From contig NZ_JOGO01000039.1 in assembly GCF_000719475.1 (NCBI RefSeq), positions 1-56,544 of the forward strand: a stretch of DNA of 56,544 bases, given 5' to 3'. Both the position numbers and the translations under genes were made by a program. Source of the DNA: Streptomyces sp. NRRL F-5630 (GTDB lineage Bacteria; Actinomycetota; Actinomycetes; Streptomycetales; Streptomycetaceae). Shown here in pieces: positions 17,575 through 25,973 of the stretch. The notes below the pieces were generated by a model. It did not search any database. It was not told the DNA's origin and worked only from the letters and a program-made list of their open reading frames with translations. How positions within the stretch are numbered: the first letter of the stretch is position 1; each line of letters opens with the position of its first letter.

Positions 17575-18537
17575 TCACGCCGCCGCCCGTACCGGCAGTT
17601 CCTCGAACGCCCGGCGCAGCTCCTCCCCCAGCTCCGCCATCTGTCCCGCCCGCGCGGAGCCGTCCCGCAGCACCAGCCCGATCCGCCGGGAGGGCGCGGG
17701 CCCGGCGAAGTACCCCGTGCCCAGGCGGGGGTTGCGCCCTGTCTCCAGCGGTACGGCGGTCCTCGGCAGGAGGGTCACCCCGAGGCCGCCTGCCACGAGC
17801 TGCACGAGCGTCGAGAGCCCCGCCGCCGTGGTCGTCACGGCCTTCGCGTCGCCGCGTCCCGCTTCCCTGCACACGTCGAGCGCCTGGTCGCGCAGGCAGT
17901 GCCCCTCCGCGAGCAGCAGGAGCGGCAGTTCGGTGAGGACGTCGCGCGGCAATCCCTCCCGTCCGCCGAGCCGGTGCCCGAGCGGTGTGACGAGCACGAA
18001 GTCCTCGTCGAAGAGGGGGATCTCGGTGAAGCCGGGCGTCGAGAGCGGCAGCGCGAGCAGCAGCAGGTCGAGCCGTCCGGCGGCGAGCCCCTCGCTGAGC
18101 GCGGCGGTCTGCTCCTCGTGCACTTCGAGCGCGAGGTCCGGGTAGCGGCGCGCGCACACGTCGAGGACGGTGGGCAGCAGGTACGGGGCGACGGTCGGGA
18201 TGACCCCGAGCCGCAGCGTCCCCGTGAACGGCGCCCGCAGCGTCTCGGCCTCCTCCAGGAGCCCCGCGACCTCGGCGAGCACCCCCCTGGCCCGTACCGC
18301 GAGCCGCTCCCCGGCGGGCGAGAGCAGGACCTTGCGCGTGGTCCGCTCGACGAGCGTGACCCCGAGCACCTCCTCCAGGGCGGAGACCGCTCCGGACAGG
18401 GCGGGCTGGCTCATGCCGAGCACGGCGGCGGCCTGCCGGAAGTGCAGGTGCTCGGCGACGGCGGCGAAGGCCCGCAGCTGGGCGAGCGTGGGCTGGCGCG
18501 CGCGGCTGTCGGCGGCGAGGACATGTTCCGTACTCAC
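17575..18537 (-). CDS. oxyR: OxyR, peroxide-sensing LysR regulator
   Basis: About 320-residue LysR protein. The N-terminal helix-turn-helix includes FAAVAEHLHFRQAAAVLGMSQPALS. The peroxide-sensing motif EGHCLRDQALDVC is intact with C214 and C223, nine apart as in E. coli C199/C208. It should form a disulfide on H2O2 exposure and activate antioxidant genes. In Streptomyces oxyR is normally divergent from ahpC-ahpD; here no peroxiredoxin gene is adjacent and the next gene is a glucanase transcribed toward it. The start is uncertain: GTG codons at 18537 and 18549 are both without a clear ribosome binding site. Confidence 0.92.
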   Translation of the reverse strand: MSTEHVLAADSRARQPTLAQLRAFAAVAEHLHFRQAAAVLGMSQPALSGAVSALEEVLGVTLVERTTRKVLLSPAGERLAVRARGVLAEVAGLLEEAETLRAPFTGTLRLGVIPTVAPYLLPTVLDVCARRYPDLALEVHEEQTAALSEGLAAGRLDLLLLALPLSTPGFTEIPLFDEDFVLVTPLGHRLGGREGLPRDVLTELPLLLLAEGHCLRDQALDVCREAGRGDAKAVTTTAAGLSTLVQLVAGGLGVTLLPRTAVPLETGRNPRLGTGYFAGPAPSRRIGLVLRDGSARAGQMAELGEELRRAFEELPVRAAA

Positions 18538-18594
18538 GAGAAGACTCACGTAGAAGAAGGGCTCACGCAGAAGGCGTCCTGCGACGGCGGCGAT

Positions 18595-18613
18595 TGATCG
18601 GCTCCCCCGATCA
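18595..18613. promoter_or_regulatory. Inverted repeat upstream of oxyR
   Basis: Perfect repeat TGATCGG-N5-CCGATCA lies about 60 bp upstream of the oxyR start. Further GATC-containing half-site-like words follow up to 18647 (TCGATCC, GCGATCAA). OxyR regulates its own promoter in related species, so this is a candidate autoregulatory site. Confidence 0.5.
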
Positions 18614-18683
18614 CTGTCTCTCGATCCTAACGAGTCGGTGCGATCAACCGGAAAGCGCGACAAGAGACCCGTATCACGACGAA

Positions 18684-18726
18684 GGGCCCCGCCCGCCCTC
18701 TCACGCGGAGGGAGCGGGCGGGGCCC
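18684..18726. terminator. Terminator after the GH87 gene
   Basis: Perfect 13-bp arms GGGCCCCGCCCGC (18684-18696) and its complement (18714-18726) lie 22 bp beyond the glucanase stop on the minus strand. It separates that gene from oxyR. Confidence 0.75.
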
Positions 18727-18747
18727 GGGTCGTGCGGGCCTCGCGGG

Positions 18748-21700
18748 TCAGCGTGTGGCGGACGCCTTCGTCGGGGCGCCGGTGATCGTGAACTGCGAGC
18801 CGGGCTCGACGAGGACGTCCCCGTCGCGCGAGTGCGAGATCGTGACGTCCGAGAGGGTCGCGTCACCGCGGGCGCCGCTCATCGCGAGGATGCCGGAGCC
18901 GTTGTTCGACTTGTCGATGCGGACGTGGGAGATCTTCACCCCGCTGTACGTGCCGCCACCCGTCTTGAACTGGATGCCGTCGTACGTCGAGTCGAGGATG
19001 TCCGTGTCCCTGATGGTGACGCCGGGGATGCCCGCTCCCTGGGCGAAGAGGGTGATGGCGCCGAACTCCTGGTCCTCGTTCCAGAAGGCCCCGCCCGTGC
19101 GGTGCAGCGTGTTGCCCGCGATGAGCGTCTGGCCGCTGAAGGGGATCGGGTCGTGGTCGGTGGCGAGCATGATGCCCGGGTAGTTCATCGTGTCGGAGAC
19201 GACGTTGTTCTCGATGGTGTTCCCGTGACCGCCGTAGACCGCGATGCCGTTGGCCCGCCAGGGCAGCTGGATGGTGTTGTTGCGGAAGTGGTTGTCCGCG
19301 CCGACGTCGGTCGAGGTGTCCTTGACGTACTTGCTCGACCAGACCGCGAGCGAGTCGTCGCCGGTGTTGCGGAAGGACGAGTCGTAGACGGTCGAATCGT
19401 GCGTGCCGTTGGTGAAGTTGATGCCGTCGGCGTACGTGTCGCGGATGCGCATCCCGCTGAACTCCAGGCCGTCGCCCGGGTTCCACAGCTCCGGGATGTT
19501 GGCGTAGTCGCGGCCGACCCAGACCCCGACGTTGGCGTGCTCGATCCACACCCGGGAGATCTTCGTGTTCTTGCCGAGGCGGCCGTTGATGCCGACGCCG
19601 CCCTCGTCGTTGCCGTCGCCGCCCCGGATGCGCCCGGAGCCGAAGATGGCGAGGTCGGAGATCTGCGTGTTGTCGTCGATGTCGAAGCCGAAGTTGCCCT
19701 CGTGCGGGTGGTTGATGCCGCCCGCGTCCTGCGGCTCGGTGAGCGTGTAGAGCTGCGAGTGCCACATGCCGGCGCCCTCGATCCGCACGTTCCTGATGCC
19801 CACCTGGTTGTACTGGCCCCGGTGCTGCGGGTCGGGGGTGAGGATCTTCTGCTCCTGGCGCCACTGGCCCGCCGGAATCCAGACGCAGGCGATCTTCCCG
19901 TCCTGGTCGGCCATGACCGCGCGCTGGAGGGCGTCGGTGTCGTCGATGCCGTCGTTGGGCACGGCACCGTACTCGGTGATGGAGGTGCACTCGGCGGGCT
20001 TGGACTTGGGGGGCGCGACCTGCTCCAGGTCGATGAGGTCGACGATGTAGAAGCCCGCGGTGTCGCCCGCGTCGCGCTGGAGGCGGAACGTCGTGCCCTC
20101 CGGGTACGTCTGCGTGAGCAGCGCGTTCGCCTCGTCGAAGAGCCGGCGCGCGTCACCGCCCGGGGTGTTGGTCAGGCCCTCGGGGTCGTCCGTGGAGCCG
20201 TAGAGCCAGGAGTGCTTCGAGCTGAGGTTCAGCTTGCGCACGAACTGGCCGTTCGCGTAGAGGCTCAGCGTCGCGTCCTGGCCGCCGCCGTTCGCGGCGT
20301 CGGGGATCGAGTTGCGCACGACGATCGAGTTGGTGGGCGTCGTGGAGGTGAACTGCACGTACTCGCCGGTCTTGTCGAGCCGGACGGACTTACGGCCGCT
20401 CGACTCCGTCGCGAAGTTGGTGTGGCCGAAGGTGCGCTTCGCGTCGGCGGTGAGGAGCGTGCCCGTGTAGGTGCCGTCCTCGGCCTCGTACTCGATGTAC
20501 GGGACGGCGGCGCCGCGCCCGACGACGATCGAGCGGGCGAAGGTGTTGTTGTCCTCGTTGGTCTCGGCGACGGTGTGCGTCGCGTCCGCCGTCGCGGTGA
20601 GCGTCGCGCCGCCGTCGGTGGCCTTCCACGTACCGGGGACCTGGACCTGCACGGTCGCACCGGCGGGGACGGCGGGGGTCGTGCCGTCGAGGGTCGTCGT
20701 GCCCGCGGTCAGGCGCGTGACGGTCCCGGCCGCAACTCCCGTCGTACCGCGGTTCTTGACCGCGACGGTGAAGCTGACGTTCGCTCCGGCCGCCGGGCTC
20801 TCGGGGTTGGTCGCGATGCCGGTGACCTGGAGGTCGGGGCCGGGGCTCTGCGAGACGGCGAGCTCGCTCGCGCCCGCCCGGCTGTTGTTGCTGTCGTCCT
20901 GCTCGACGACGGTGTCCTTCGGGTCGACGACGGCGGAGACCGCGTACGAGCCCTGCGGGCGCTTGCCGATGTCGACCGAGACGGTCTGCGAGGCACCGGC
21001 GGCGAGCGCGCCGACGGCGGCGCTGCCCGCGACCGTGCCGTCGAGGCTGACGTCCACGGTGGTGGCGGGCGAGGCGGCCGTACCGGCGTTGCGGACGGTG
21101 GTCCGCACCGTCACCGCGTCCTTCTCGGACGGCGTGGCGGGCGTCCAGGTCAGGTCGGTGAGGGTGAGGTCGGGGTTGGGCGCGGCGGTGCCGACGACCT
21201 CGATCTCGGCGATCTGCCCGCCGGGAGCACCGGAGTTGGCCGCGATGTCGAGCCGTACGTCGGCGGCGCGACCGGTCACCGGGATGGTCACCGTGTTCTT
21301 GTTGCCCGCCGGGCTGAAGCTGTAGTCGGCGCGTGCCTTGAGCGTGGAGAAGCCGCTCGCGTTCTGGCCCCGCCCCCGCACCTCGATCGCCTGCGTGCGG
21401 GCACCCCAGTCGCTCCCGGGGTTGAGCTTGACGACGACGCCGGAGATGTCGGCGTCGGCGCCGAGCTTCACGGTGAGCTGCCCGGGAAGCCCCGCCGACT
21501 CCCAATAGGTCTGCGCGTCCCCGTCGTTGGCGTTCGCCGGGACGAAGGTGTGGACGTAGCCGTTGGCCTCGACGGGCTTGCCCTTGGCGAGGTTGGTCCC
21601 GGTGACGGGCGGCGTGCCGGGGTCACCGGGGCCGGTGCCGCCGTCGCCCTCGCCGCGGATCTCCAGCTCGCTGAGCTGGGCGGCCTGCCAGCCGGTGTTC

Positions 21701-22170
21701 GCGCTCACCTGCACGCGGACGTACCGGGCTTCGGCGGCGGGGAAGCCGACCGTGACCGCGTTCGCGGAGTCCGGCGTGAAGGTGCGTTTCGCGGAGGCGG
21801 AGAGCGTGCTCCACGTGCTGCCGTCCGTGCTGCCCTGGACGGTCAGCGTCTCGTCGCGCGCCTCCCACGTGGTCGGGAGCTTGAGCGTCACCTCGTCGAC
21901 CGAGGTCGTGGCGCCGAGGTCCACGCGCACCCACTGCGGGAAGGAGGCGGCGGGCCCCTCCCAGTACGAACTCTGGTTGCCGTCGGTCACGTTGCCCGCG
22001 CCGTACTGGCCGTTGGCTCCGCTCGCGGTCGCGGGGCGGCCGAGCGCGAGGTTGGGCCCCGGGGCGGCCGGCGCGGCGGCGTGCGCGGTCGCGGGGAGCA
22101 GTCCGAGGGGGATCAGGCAGGCCGCGAGGAGCCCGGTGATCGCCCGCCGGGCGGATGGCTTCCGTCTCAT
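18748..22170 (-). CDS. Secreted GH87 alpha-1,3-glucanase (mycodextranase type), multidomain
   Basis: 1140-residue secreted enzyme. A signal peptide (1-31, ending ATAHA) is followed by two discoidin/F5-8C-like carbohydrate-binding domains (about 38-175 and 190-330), two CARDB domains (about 331-435 and 443-550), a CBM6/35-like module (about 554-715) and a right-handed beta-helix (about 727-1130). GH87 enzymes use three aspartates with a 23-residue spacing; D915 in ADGIN and the pair D938/D939 in NTGDDS reproduce this exactly. Expected substrate is fungal cell-wall or dental alpha-1,3-glucan. The ATG at 22170 was chosen because the signal peptide begins there; a longer frame upstream lacks one. 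Confidence 0.88.
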   Translation of the reverse strand: MRRKPSARRAITGLLAACLIPLGLLPATAHAAAPAAPGPNLALGRPATASGANGQYGAGNVTDGNQSSYWEGPAASFPQWVRVDLGATTSVDEVTLKLPTTWEARDETLTVQGSTDGSTWSTLSASAKRTFTPDSANAVTVGFPAAEARYVRVQVSANTGWQAAQLSELEIRGEGDGGTGPGDPGTPPVTGTNLAKGKPVEANGYVHTFVPANANDGDAQTYWESAGLPGQLTVKLGADADISGVVVKLNPGSDWGARTQAIEVRGRGQNASGFSTLKARADYSFSPAGNKNTVTIPVTGRAADVRLDIAANSGAPGGQIAEIEVVGTAAPNPDLTLTDLTWTPATPSEKDAVTVRTTVRNAGTAASPATTVDVSLDGTVAGSAAVGALAAGASQTVSVDIGKRPQGSYAVSAVVDPKDTVVEQDDSNNSRAGASELAVSQSPGPDLQVTGIATNPESPAAGANVSFTVAVKNRGTTGVAAGTVTRLTAGTTTLDGTTPAVPAGATVQVQVPGTWKATDGGATLTATADATHTVAETNEDNNTFARSIVVGRGAAVPYIEYEAEDGTYTGTLLTADAKRTFGHTNFATESSGRKSVRLDKTGEYVQFTSTTPTNSIVVRNSIPDAANGGGQDATLSLYANGQFVRKLNLSSKHSWLYGSTDDPEGLTNTPGGDARRLFDEANALLTQTYPEGTTFRLQRDAGDTAGFYIVDLIDLEQVAPPKSKPAECTSITEYGAVPNDGIDDTDALQRAVMADQDGKIACVWIPAGQWRQEQKILTPDPQHRGQYNQVGIRNVRIEGAGMWHSQLYTLTEPQDAGGINHPHEGNFGFDIDDNTQISDLAIFGSGRIRGGDGNDEGGVGINGRLGKNTKISRVWIEHANVGVWVGRDYANIPELWNPGDGLEFSGMRIRDTYADGINFTNGTHDSTVYDSSFRNTGDDSLAVWSSKYVKDTSTDVGADNHFRNNTIQLPWRANGIAVYGGHGNTIENNVVSDTMNYPGIMLATDHDPIPFSGQTLIAGNTLHRTGGAFWNEDQEFGAITLFAQGAGIPGVTIRDTDILDSTYDGIQFKTGGGTYSGVKISHVRIDKSNNGSGILAMSGARGDATLSDVTISHSRDGDVLVEPGSQFTITGAPTKASATR

Positions 22171-22630
22171 GCTGTCCTCTGTTCGGTTTTCGGTGCGAGG
22201 AGAAGAGGGTGGGGCGGCGCCGGACCGGGCGGACCCGGGCAGGCGACGGTGCCGGACCGGGTGGGGCCCGGACAGGCGGGGTGGGGGCCCGGACGGGCGC
22301 GCCTCTCGAATCACCATGGAGAGGGGGAGGTTGGTAATTTTTTGAGCGAACTCGTCAGTCTTTTGCGGCCACTTGGAAACAGATTTCTGACAAGTCAAAG
22401 ATTTGTCAACGCCCGGGACAGAACTGCCACGCCGAGTGAGCTTCCGTCACACCGTGTCAACTCCCGGCGCCCGTCTCGCGCCCCTTGACGCCTGGGCGCA
22501 GGCGGAGCCGCATGGGCTTCCGGCGCGGCGAGGGGGCGGCGGCGGCACTTACGCGCCGATGGGCGCGGGCCTCATCCCCTGCCGGTCGGCGCAGAGGACG
22601 CGCGAGCGGGCCGGACGCGGCCCGGGCCCC
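22171..22630. promoter_or_regulatory. Upstream region of the glucanase gene with AT-rich stretch and inverted repeat
   Basis: No gene is visible. 22330-22420 is unusually AT-rich for this genome. It holds TGACAA-N9-TTGTCA (22388-22408), a perfect 6-bp-arm repeat. On the minus strand it contains TTGACA, a good -35 word, so this is the likely promoter of the glucanase gene and a candidate site for a sugar-responsive repressor. 22171-22310 is G-rich with repeated GGACCGGG words. Confidence 0.5.
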
Positions 22631-23179
22631 TCAGTCGCCCCCTCCGTCGCGCCACCACTCCGCGAGCAGCCCGTAGAGCACGTCGTCGGTCCACTCGCCC
22701 TTGAGCCAGGTGTACGCGGGCCGCAGGCCCTCGCGCCGGAAGCCCACGCGTTCGAGGAGCCGGGCCGAGGCGTGGTTGCGGGCGTCGCACTCCGCCGAGA
22801 CCCGGTGCAGGCCACGCCGTCCGAAGAGGTCGCCGAGCACGGCCCGTACCGCCTCGGTCGCGTACCCGCGCCCCTGAGCGGCCGGAGCGAGCGTGAAGCC
22901 CAGATCCGCCTGCATACCGTTCTCGTCGAGCCGCACCCCGACGTCTCCCACCAGCGCCCCTGTCGCCCGCTCCTCGACCGCGTACTGGAACCAGCCCGGC
23001 GCCTCGGGGTCACCGGCCGCGAACTGCCGCACGAGCAGTCGTGCCTCCTCCTCCCCCACCGGCGCGCTCCACCCCTGGTACCGCGCCACGTCCGGCACCG
23101 ACCGGTAGGCGGCGAGCACCGGTGCGTCCTCGGGACGGAAGCGGCGCAGGTGGAGGCGGGGGGTGACGAGGAGCGGCAT
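22631..23179 (-). CDS. GNAT family N-acetyltransferase (RimJ-like)
   Basis: 182-residue acetyltransferase starting with LVTPRLHLRRFRPEDAPVL, the typical opening of the RimJ/RimL GNAT subgroup. The acetyl-CoA pyrophosphate loop is visible as QGRGYATEA near residues 100-108, and RNHASARLLERVGFRREG near 132-149 is the conserved C-terminal helix-strand. Substrate unknown; ribosomal protein or small-molecule amines are typical. The ATG at 23179 was chosen by family length. A reading frame extending further upstream has no homologous features. Confidence 0.9.
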   Translation of the reverse strand: MPLLVTPRLHLRRFRPEDAPVLAAYRSVPDVARYQGWSAPVGEEEARLLVRQFAAGDPEAPGWFQYAVEERATGALVGDVGVRLDENGMQADLGFTLAPAAQGRGYATEAVRAVLGDLFGRRGLHRVSAECDARNHASARLLERVGFRREGLRPAYTWLKGEWTDDVLYGLLAEWWRDGGGD

Positions 23180-23776
23180 GGGTCCAGTGTGGCGGACGCC
23201 AGGGTCGGTTGCGGCGGAGGGCAGCCGTGCGCGCTGGGAGGCCGGGACGGCCATGGGGCCCTGGACGGCTGTGACGGGCGGCTGCGGCGCGCCCCCGAGA
23301 GGCCCAGGTCGGCTGCGGCGGTCGGCGCCCTCGCGGAGAACCTCTGGATGTTCGTCAAAATCGAGTGCCTCCGTGGTCGCACCTTCACCACCCGAGCCAC
23401 GCGCTCTTGGAGAGGGGGTCGGCGATGGCGCCGACGACAGGGTCACCCCGGCTCCGTGTCCGATGGCCCGTCCGCACCCGGACGTGCGTCGCTGGTAGGG
23501 CGGGGTGCGGAGCTCCGGAGAGAAGTCCAAGTGCCGCTGTCCGACCCGGGGCAACAGGCAAGGGGAAGACCGGGCGGGCGAACACCCGTGAACCCTCGAT
23601 GACGTCTCGTGAAGAAAAGCGCTGCCGGTGGGATGCAGCAGCAGGGTGCGGGGCGGGCCGCTGAGACGCGGCAGGCGCCGGACGGATATGCCCGTCGTCC
23701 TGGAGGACGCCACCGCTCCGGGATATAGAGGGCGCCCGATCCGGTCGCTCCCACGCGCGGAACGGTTCGGCTTCCG
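23180..23776. other. Non-coding or degraded stretch before the transposase remnant
   Basis: Nearly 600 bp without a convincing gene. Open frames here lack a consistent codon pattern and recognisable motifs. It flanks a decayed insertion sequence and may contain unidentifiable gene debris. Confidence 0.5.
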
Positions 23777-24166
23777 GTGTCGAAGCGGACCCTCGATCTC
23801 GTCGGCGACCTGATACGCCAGGAACGCAACCGGCTGAACACCCGCTGGCGTCAAGCCAGTTCCGGGATTCAGGCGGTCATCGTGCTCGCCGTGCTCCGTC
23901 ACGACCAGCGTCTTGCCGACATGGCCGGCGGTAACGCGGTATCCGCCTCCACCGTGCGCCGCTGGGTGATGGAAGTGATCCGGCTGCTGTCCCCCGTGAC
24001 CGCGCCCGGACCGCGCACTGAAGAAGATCGCCTGCGGCCGGCGGGGTCGTGGTCCTGCTGGACGGCACCCTCATCCGCACTCGGCGCCGCACTGGGAAGG
24101 ACAACTGGAAGAACTACAGCGGCGCACACACGTCCCATGGCCTGCTGTTTCTCGCGCTGACCGATC
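23777..24166 (+). pseudogene. IS5-type transposase remnant, frameshifted and truncated
   Basis: The first frame (from GTG 23777) encodes a helix-turn-helix region like that of DDE_Tnp_4 transposases: QAVIVLAVLRHDQRLADMAGG then ASTVRRWVMEVIRLL. Near 24040 the similarity moves to another frame, which reads VVLLDGTLIRTRRRTGKD and NYSGAHTSHGLLFLALTD, the stretch around the first catalytic Asp. The C-terminal two thirds, with the remaining catalytic residues, are missing; similarity stops at about 24166. No terminal inverted repeats were found. It is non-functional. Confidence 0.8.
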
Positions 24167-24184
24167 CGTCAAGGACCCGGTGCA

Positions 24185-24592
24185 TCACGTCGCGGGCTCG
24201 GCGTCGCGATCCAGTCTCGCCACGACGAGCAGGATGATGCCGACGGTGAAGCTGACGCCGGCGTTGATCAACAGATCCGAGGTTGACATGCCGATGGCGT
24301 CCCCCCAGTGGATGACCTGCGCGGCGGAGTCCCAGAGGATGTACATCAGCGCGTTGATCACGATGATCTTGCGGCGGTCGGCAGCGCGCTTGAGGCTCAT
24401 GGCGACGCATGTGACAGCGATGATCAGTACGTGGTAGCCGGCGATCGCGTACCACTGAAAGTGGCGGATGGGGGTCATCTCGCCGCCGCGGTAGGCGCGG
24501 TCCACGACTTCCGGGGTGAAACTGAGAACGATGGTCTGAAGCACGTTGAAGGCGATGTAGATCCAGAGGACGACGCGCAGCGGTAGTCTCAT
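24185..24592 (-). CDS. Four-helix membrane protein of unknown function
   Basis: 135-residue protein with four predicted transmembrane helices (about 7-27, 47-66, 75-93 and 107-125) and short loops. Codon use is less GC-biased than in neighbours (many AT-ending codons), which suggests recent acquisition. Its 3' end lies within 20 bp of the truncated transposase. The family is not recognised; the general shape recalls small DoxX-like or DUF-type integral membrane proteins. ATG at 24592 without a strong ribosome binding site. Confidence 0.65.
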   Translation of the reverse strand: MRLPLRVVLWIYIAFNVLQTIVLSFTPEVVDRAYRGGEMTPIRHFQWYAIAGYHVLIIAVTCVAMSLKRAADRRKIIVINALMYILWDSAAQVIHWGDAIGMSTSDLLINAGVSFTVGIILLVVARLDRDAEPAT

Positions 24593-24732
24593 GTGATCAT
24601 GATGTCAGGCAGGGGCGTTCCCCAACAGCGGCACTGTCCGTTGTGCATTCAGGGTCGATTCTCCGACGTTCGCTGAGAGTTGCCGGGCCCAGAAGCCTTG
24701 AAGGAAACTACGAACTACGGCACGTACACGTC

Positions 24733-24760
24733 GTTCACCGATCGCTGTTCACCGATCGCT
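24733..24760. repeat. 14-bp tandem duplication at the IS3 orfA stop
   Basis: GTTCACCGATCGCT occurs twice in direct tandem (24733-24746, 24747-24760). The second copy includes the stop codon of the orfA remnant on the minus strand. Confidence 0.8.
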
Positions 24761-24934
24761 CTCCTTCGCGAAGAAGACCACCGCTTTTCGCAGCACCTCG
24801 ATCGTCTCGGCCTGCTCACGGGTCAACTTGCGCAACCCCTCGGCGCTGACGCCGGGTTCCCGGGCCTCCTCGGTGACGGTCCCACCGGAGGAACGGACCA
24901 GAGTGGCCGCGTCCCGCTTGAACTCCTCCGTGTA
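24749..24934 (-). pseudogene. IS3-family OrfA transposase remnant with internal deletion
   Basis: 61 codons on the minus strand read YTEEFKRDAATLVRSSG, then GVSAEGLRK, then LTREQAETIEVLRKAVVFF and AKESDR before a stop. This is the start and end of a typical IS3 OrfA with about 25-30 residues lost from the middle. The upstream codon is a TAG and the initiation codon is missing. The OrfB catalytic gene is absent. The remainder of 24593-25160 shows no recognisable gene. Confidence 0.82.
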
Positions 24935-25162
24935 CGCCTACCGGGGTTGCTCTTACTTCCCACCTGGCACTACTTCCTCTGGAACCTCACGACCCAGTCT
25001 CCAGGTGTCCAACGTCAAGGGGAAGCTTCACAACCACCAAGCCCCCAACAGGCTTCATCCTGAAACGATCAGTGAGAGGACCTGAACCACTGAGGGGGAT
25101 CTGACGTCATGCCGCTCTCCTTCGCCTCGTGAAGCCCAATAAGCCATCACCCCCGCACCGGC

Positions 25163-25201
25163 AGAGCCCGTCGCCCCCCTGCCAGGGAGACGACGGGCTC
25201 T
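25163..25201. terminator. Terminator of the distal DUF397 gene
   Basis: Arms AGAGCCCGTCG (25163-25173) and CGACGGGCTCT (25191-25201) form a perfect 11-bp stem. It lies just after the DUF397 stop on the minus strand. A slightly decayed copy of the same hairpin lies at 25974-26010. Confidence 0.75.
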
Positions 25202-25383
25202 CGCGGATGCGGAACTCCAGGTGATCACCCCTCGCGAACAGCCCCGAGGAACGAGGTGAAGGCATCGCGACCGAAGGCGATCACGTCACCTTCGGGGCGC
25301 TTGCTGTCGCGGACTGGGACCGTGCCGGTGACGGAGGCCAGGTTGGTGGCCACCGCGACACACGAGCCACCCTGACCGCTGTG
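25166..25383. repeat. Direct repeat, copy 1 (DUF397 coding region plus terminator)
   Basis: This segment of about 218 bp is nearly identical to 25974-26191, with only scattered substitutions. It spans the terminator and almost all of the DUF397 gene. It records a recent duplication. Confidence 0.9.
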
Positions 25384-25419
25384 AGAGGACGTGCACCAGT
25401 GAGGGAGTTGTGCCGCCAT
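25225..25419 (-). CDS. DUF397 protein, copy 1
   Basis: 64-residue DUF397 protein of the BldB-like small-protein family that accompanies XRE/DUF5753 regulators in streptomycetes. Typical features are W8, SSHSGQGGSCVAVAT and VPVRDSKRPEG, then a final AFTSFLGAV helix. It is nearly identical to the copy at 26034-26225 apart from the first dozen residues. Start ATG 25419 follows AGGAGA. No regulator gene is left directly upstream of this copy. Members are thought to modulate their XRE partner, possibly as antitoxin-like proteins; this is not established. Confidence 0.88.
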   Translation of the reverse strand: MAAQLPHWCTSSHSGQGGSCVAVATNLASVTGTVPVRDSKRPEGDVIAFGRDAFTSFLGAVREG

Positions 25420-25584
25420 GAGTTCTCTCCTCGCCTCGCAAATCACTGAACGCGCCGCCGGCATCCGCTGCGGGGGACGTGCCCCGCTCCCGACCGATGA
25501 CTACACGGGGATACCCGTCACGTGAGACGACGAAGCCCGCCGCTGCCAGCAGACTGCGACGGACCCCGAAGAACCGGCCGGACC

Positions 25585-25806
25585 CTACGGAAGCAGGTCG
25601 GCCTGCCCCGCGCGCACGCTCGCCGTGAACAGCTCGTAGTCCTTGCGCGAGACGATCAGGACCTGAGCGGCCGGGTCGCCCACGTCCACGGAATCCCGCA
25701 GCGCTACGACGCCATCGACAAACGCGACCTCCAGACAGTTGTCACTGCCATTGGACAGTTCGCTCTTCGCCCACTCAGCGTTCGTGAGGTCGACCTTCTT
25801 GTTCAT
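25585..25806 (-). CDS. DUF397 protein, divergent member
   Basis: 73-residue DUF397 protein only distantly similar to its two neighbours. It shows the family pattern WAKSELSNGSDNCLEVAFVDG, VALRDSVD and a C-terminal YELFTASVRAG. ATG 25806 follows GAAGGG. It overlaps the end of a degenerate DUF5753 fragment on the same strand, the usual position for the DUF397 partner of a XRE gene. Its own regulator therefore seems to have been lost. Confidence 0.85.
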   Translation of the reverse strand: MNKKVDLTNAEWAKSELSNGSDNCLEVAFVDGVVALRDSVDVGDPAAQVLIVSRKDYELFTASVRAGQADLLP

Positions 25807-25957
25807 GTGTCGGGCCCTTCATGCAGTGCGGCGCCCCCACTTCGCAGTGTAGGAGCTGGAAAGCACCGTCGATCCCGGCGTGGAGACCCGCCCCGGACGG
25901 AAGCACCCGAATCGAGACATGAGCGCTCTCCTCGGCGAGGTCGAGGAGACGCTGCAC
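25775..25957 (-). pseudogene. Fragment of a DUF5753 domain (XRE regulator remnant)
   Basis: About 36 codons resemble the DUF5753 ligand-domain segment: RLLDLAEESAHVSIRVLPSG followed by GLHAGIDGAFQLL. The intact regulator at 26222-27055 has the equivalent LLEFAARPNSVLQVVPFTAG. The 5' part, including the helix-turn-helix, is missing. The break coincides with the right edge of the duplicated DUF397 segment, so the duplication or an associated deletion probably destroyed this gene. Confidence 0.7.
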
Positions 25958-25973
25958 TGCCCCTTCACCAGCT

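Noticed and set aside
18832..22488. 1218-codon plus-strand ORF opposite the glucanase gene
   Set aside because: Shadow frame; no domains, while the opposite strand encodes a signal peptide and GH87 active site.
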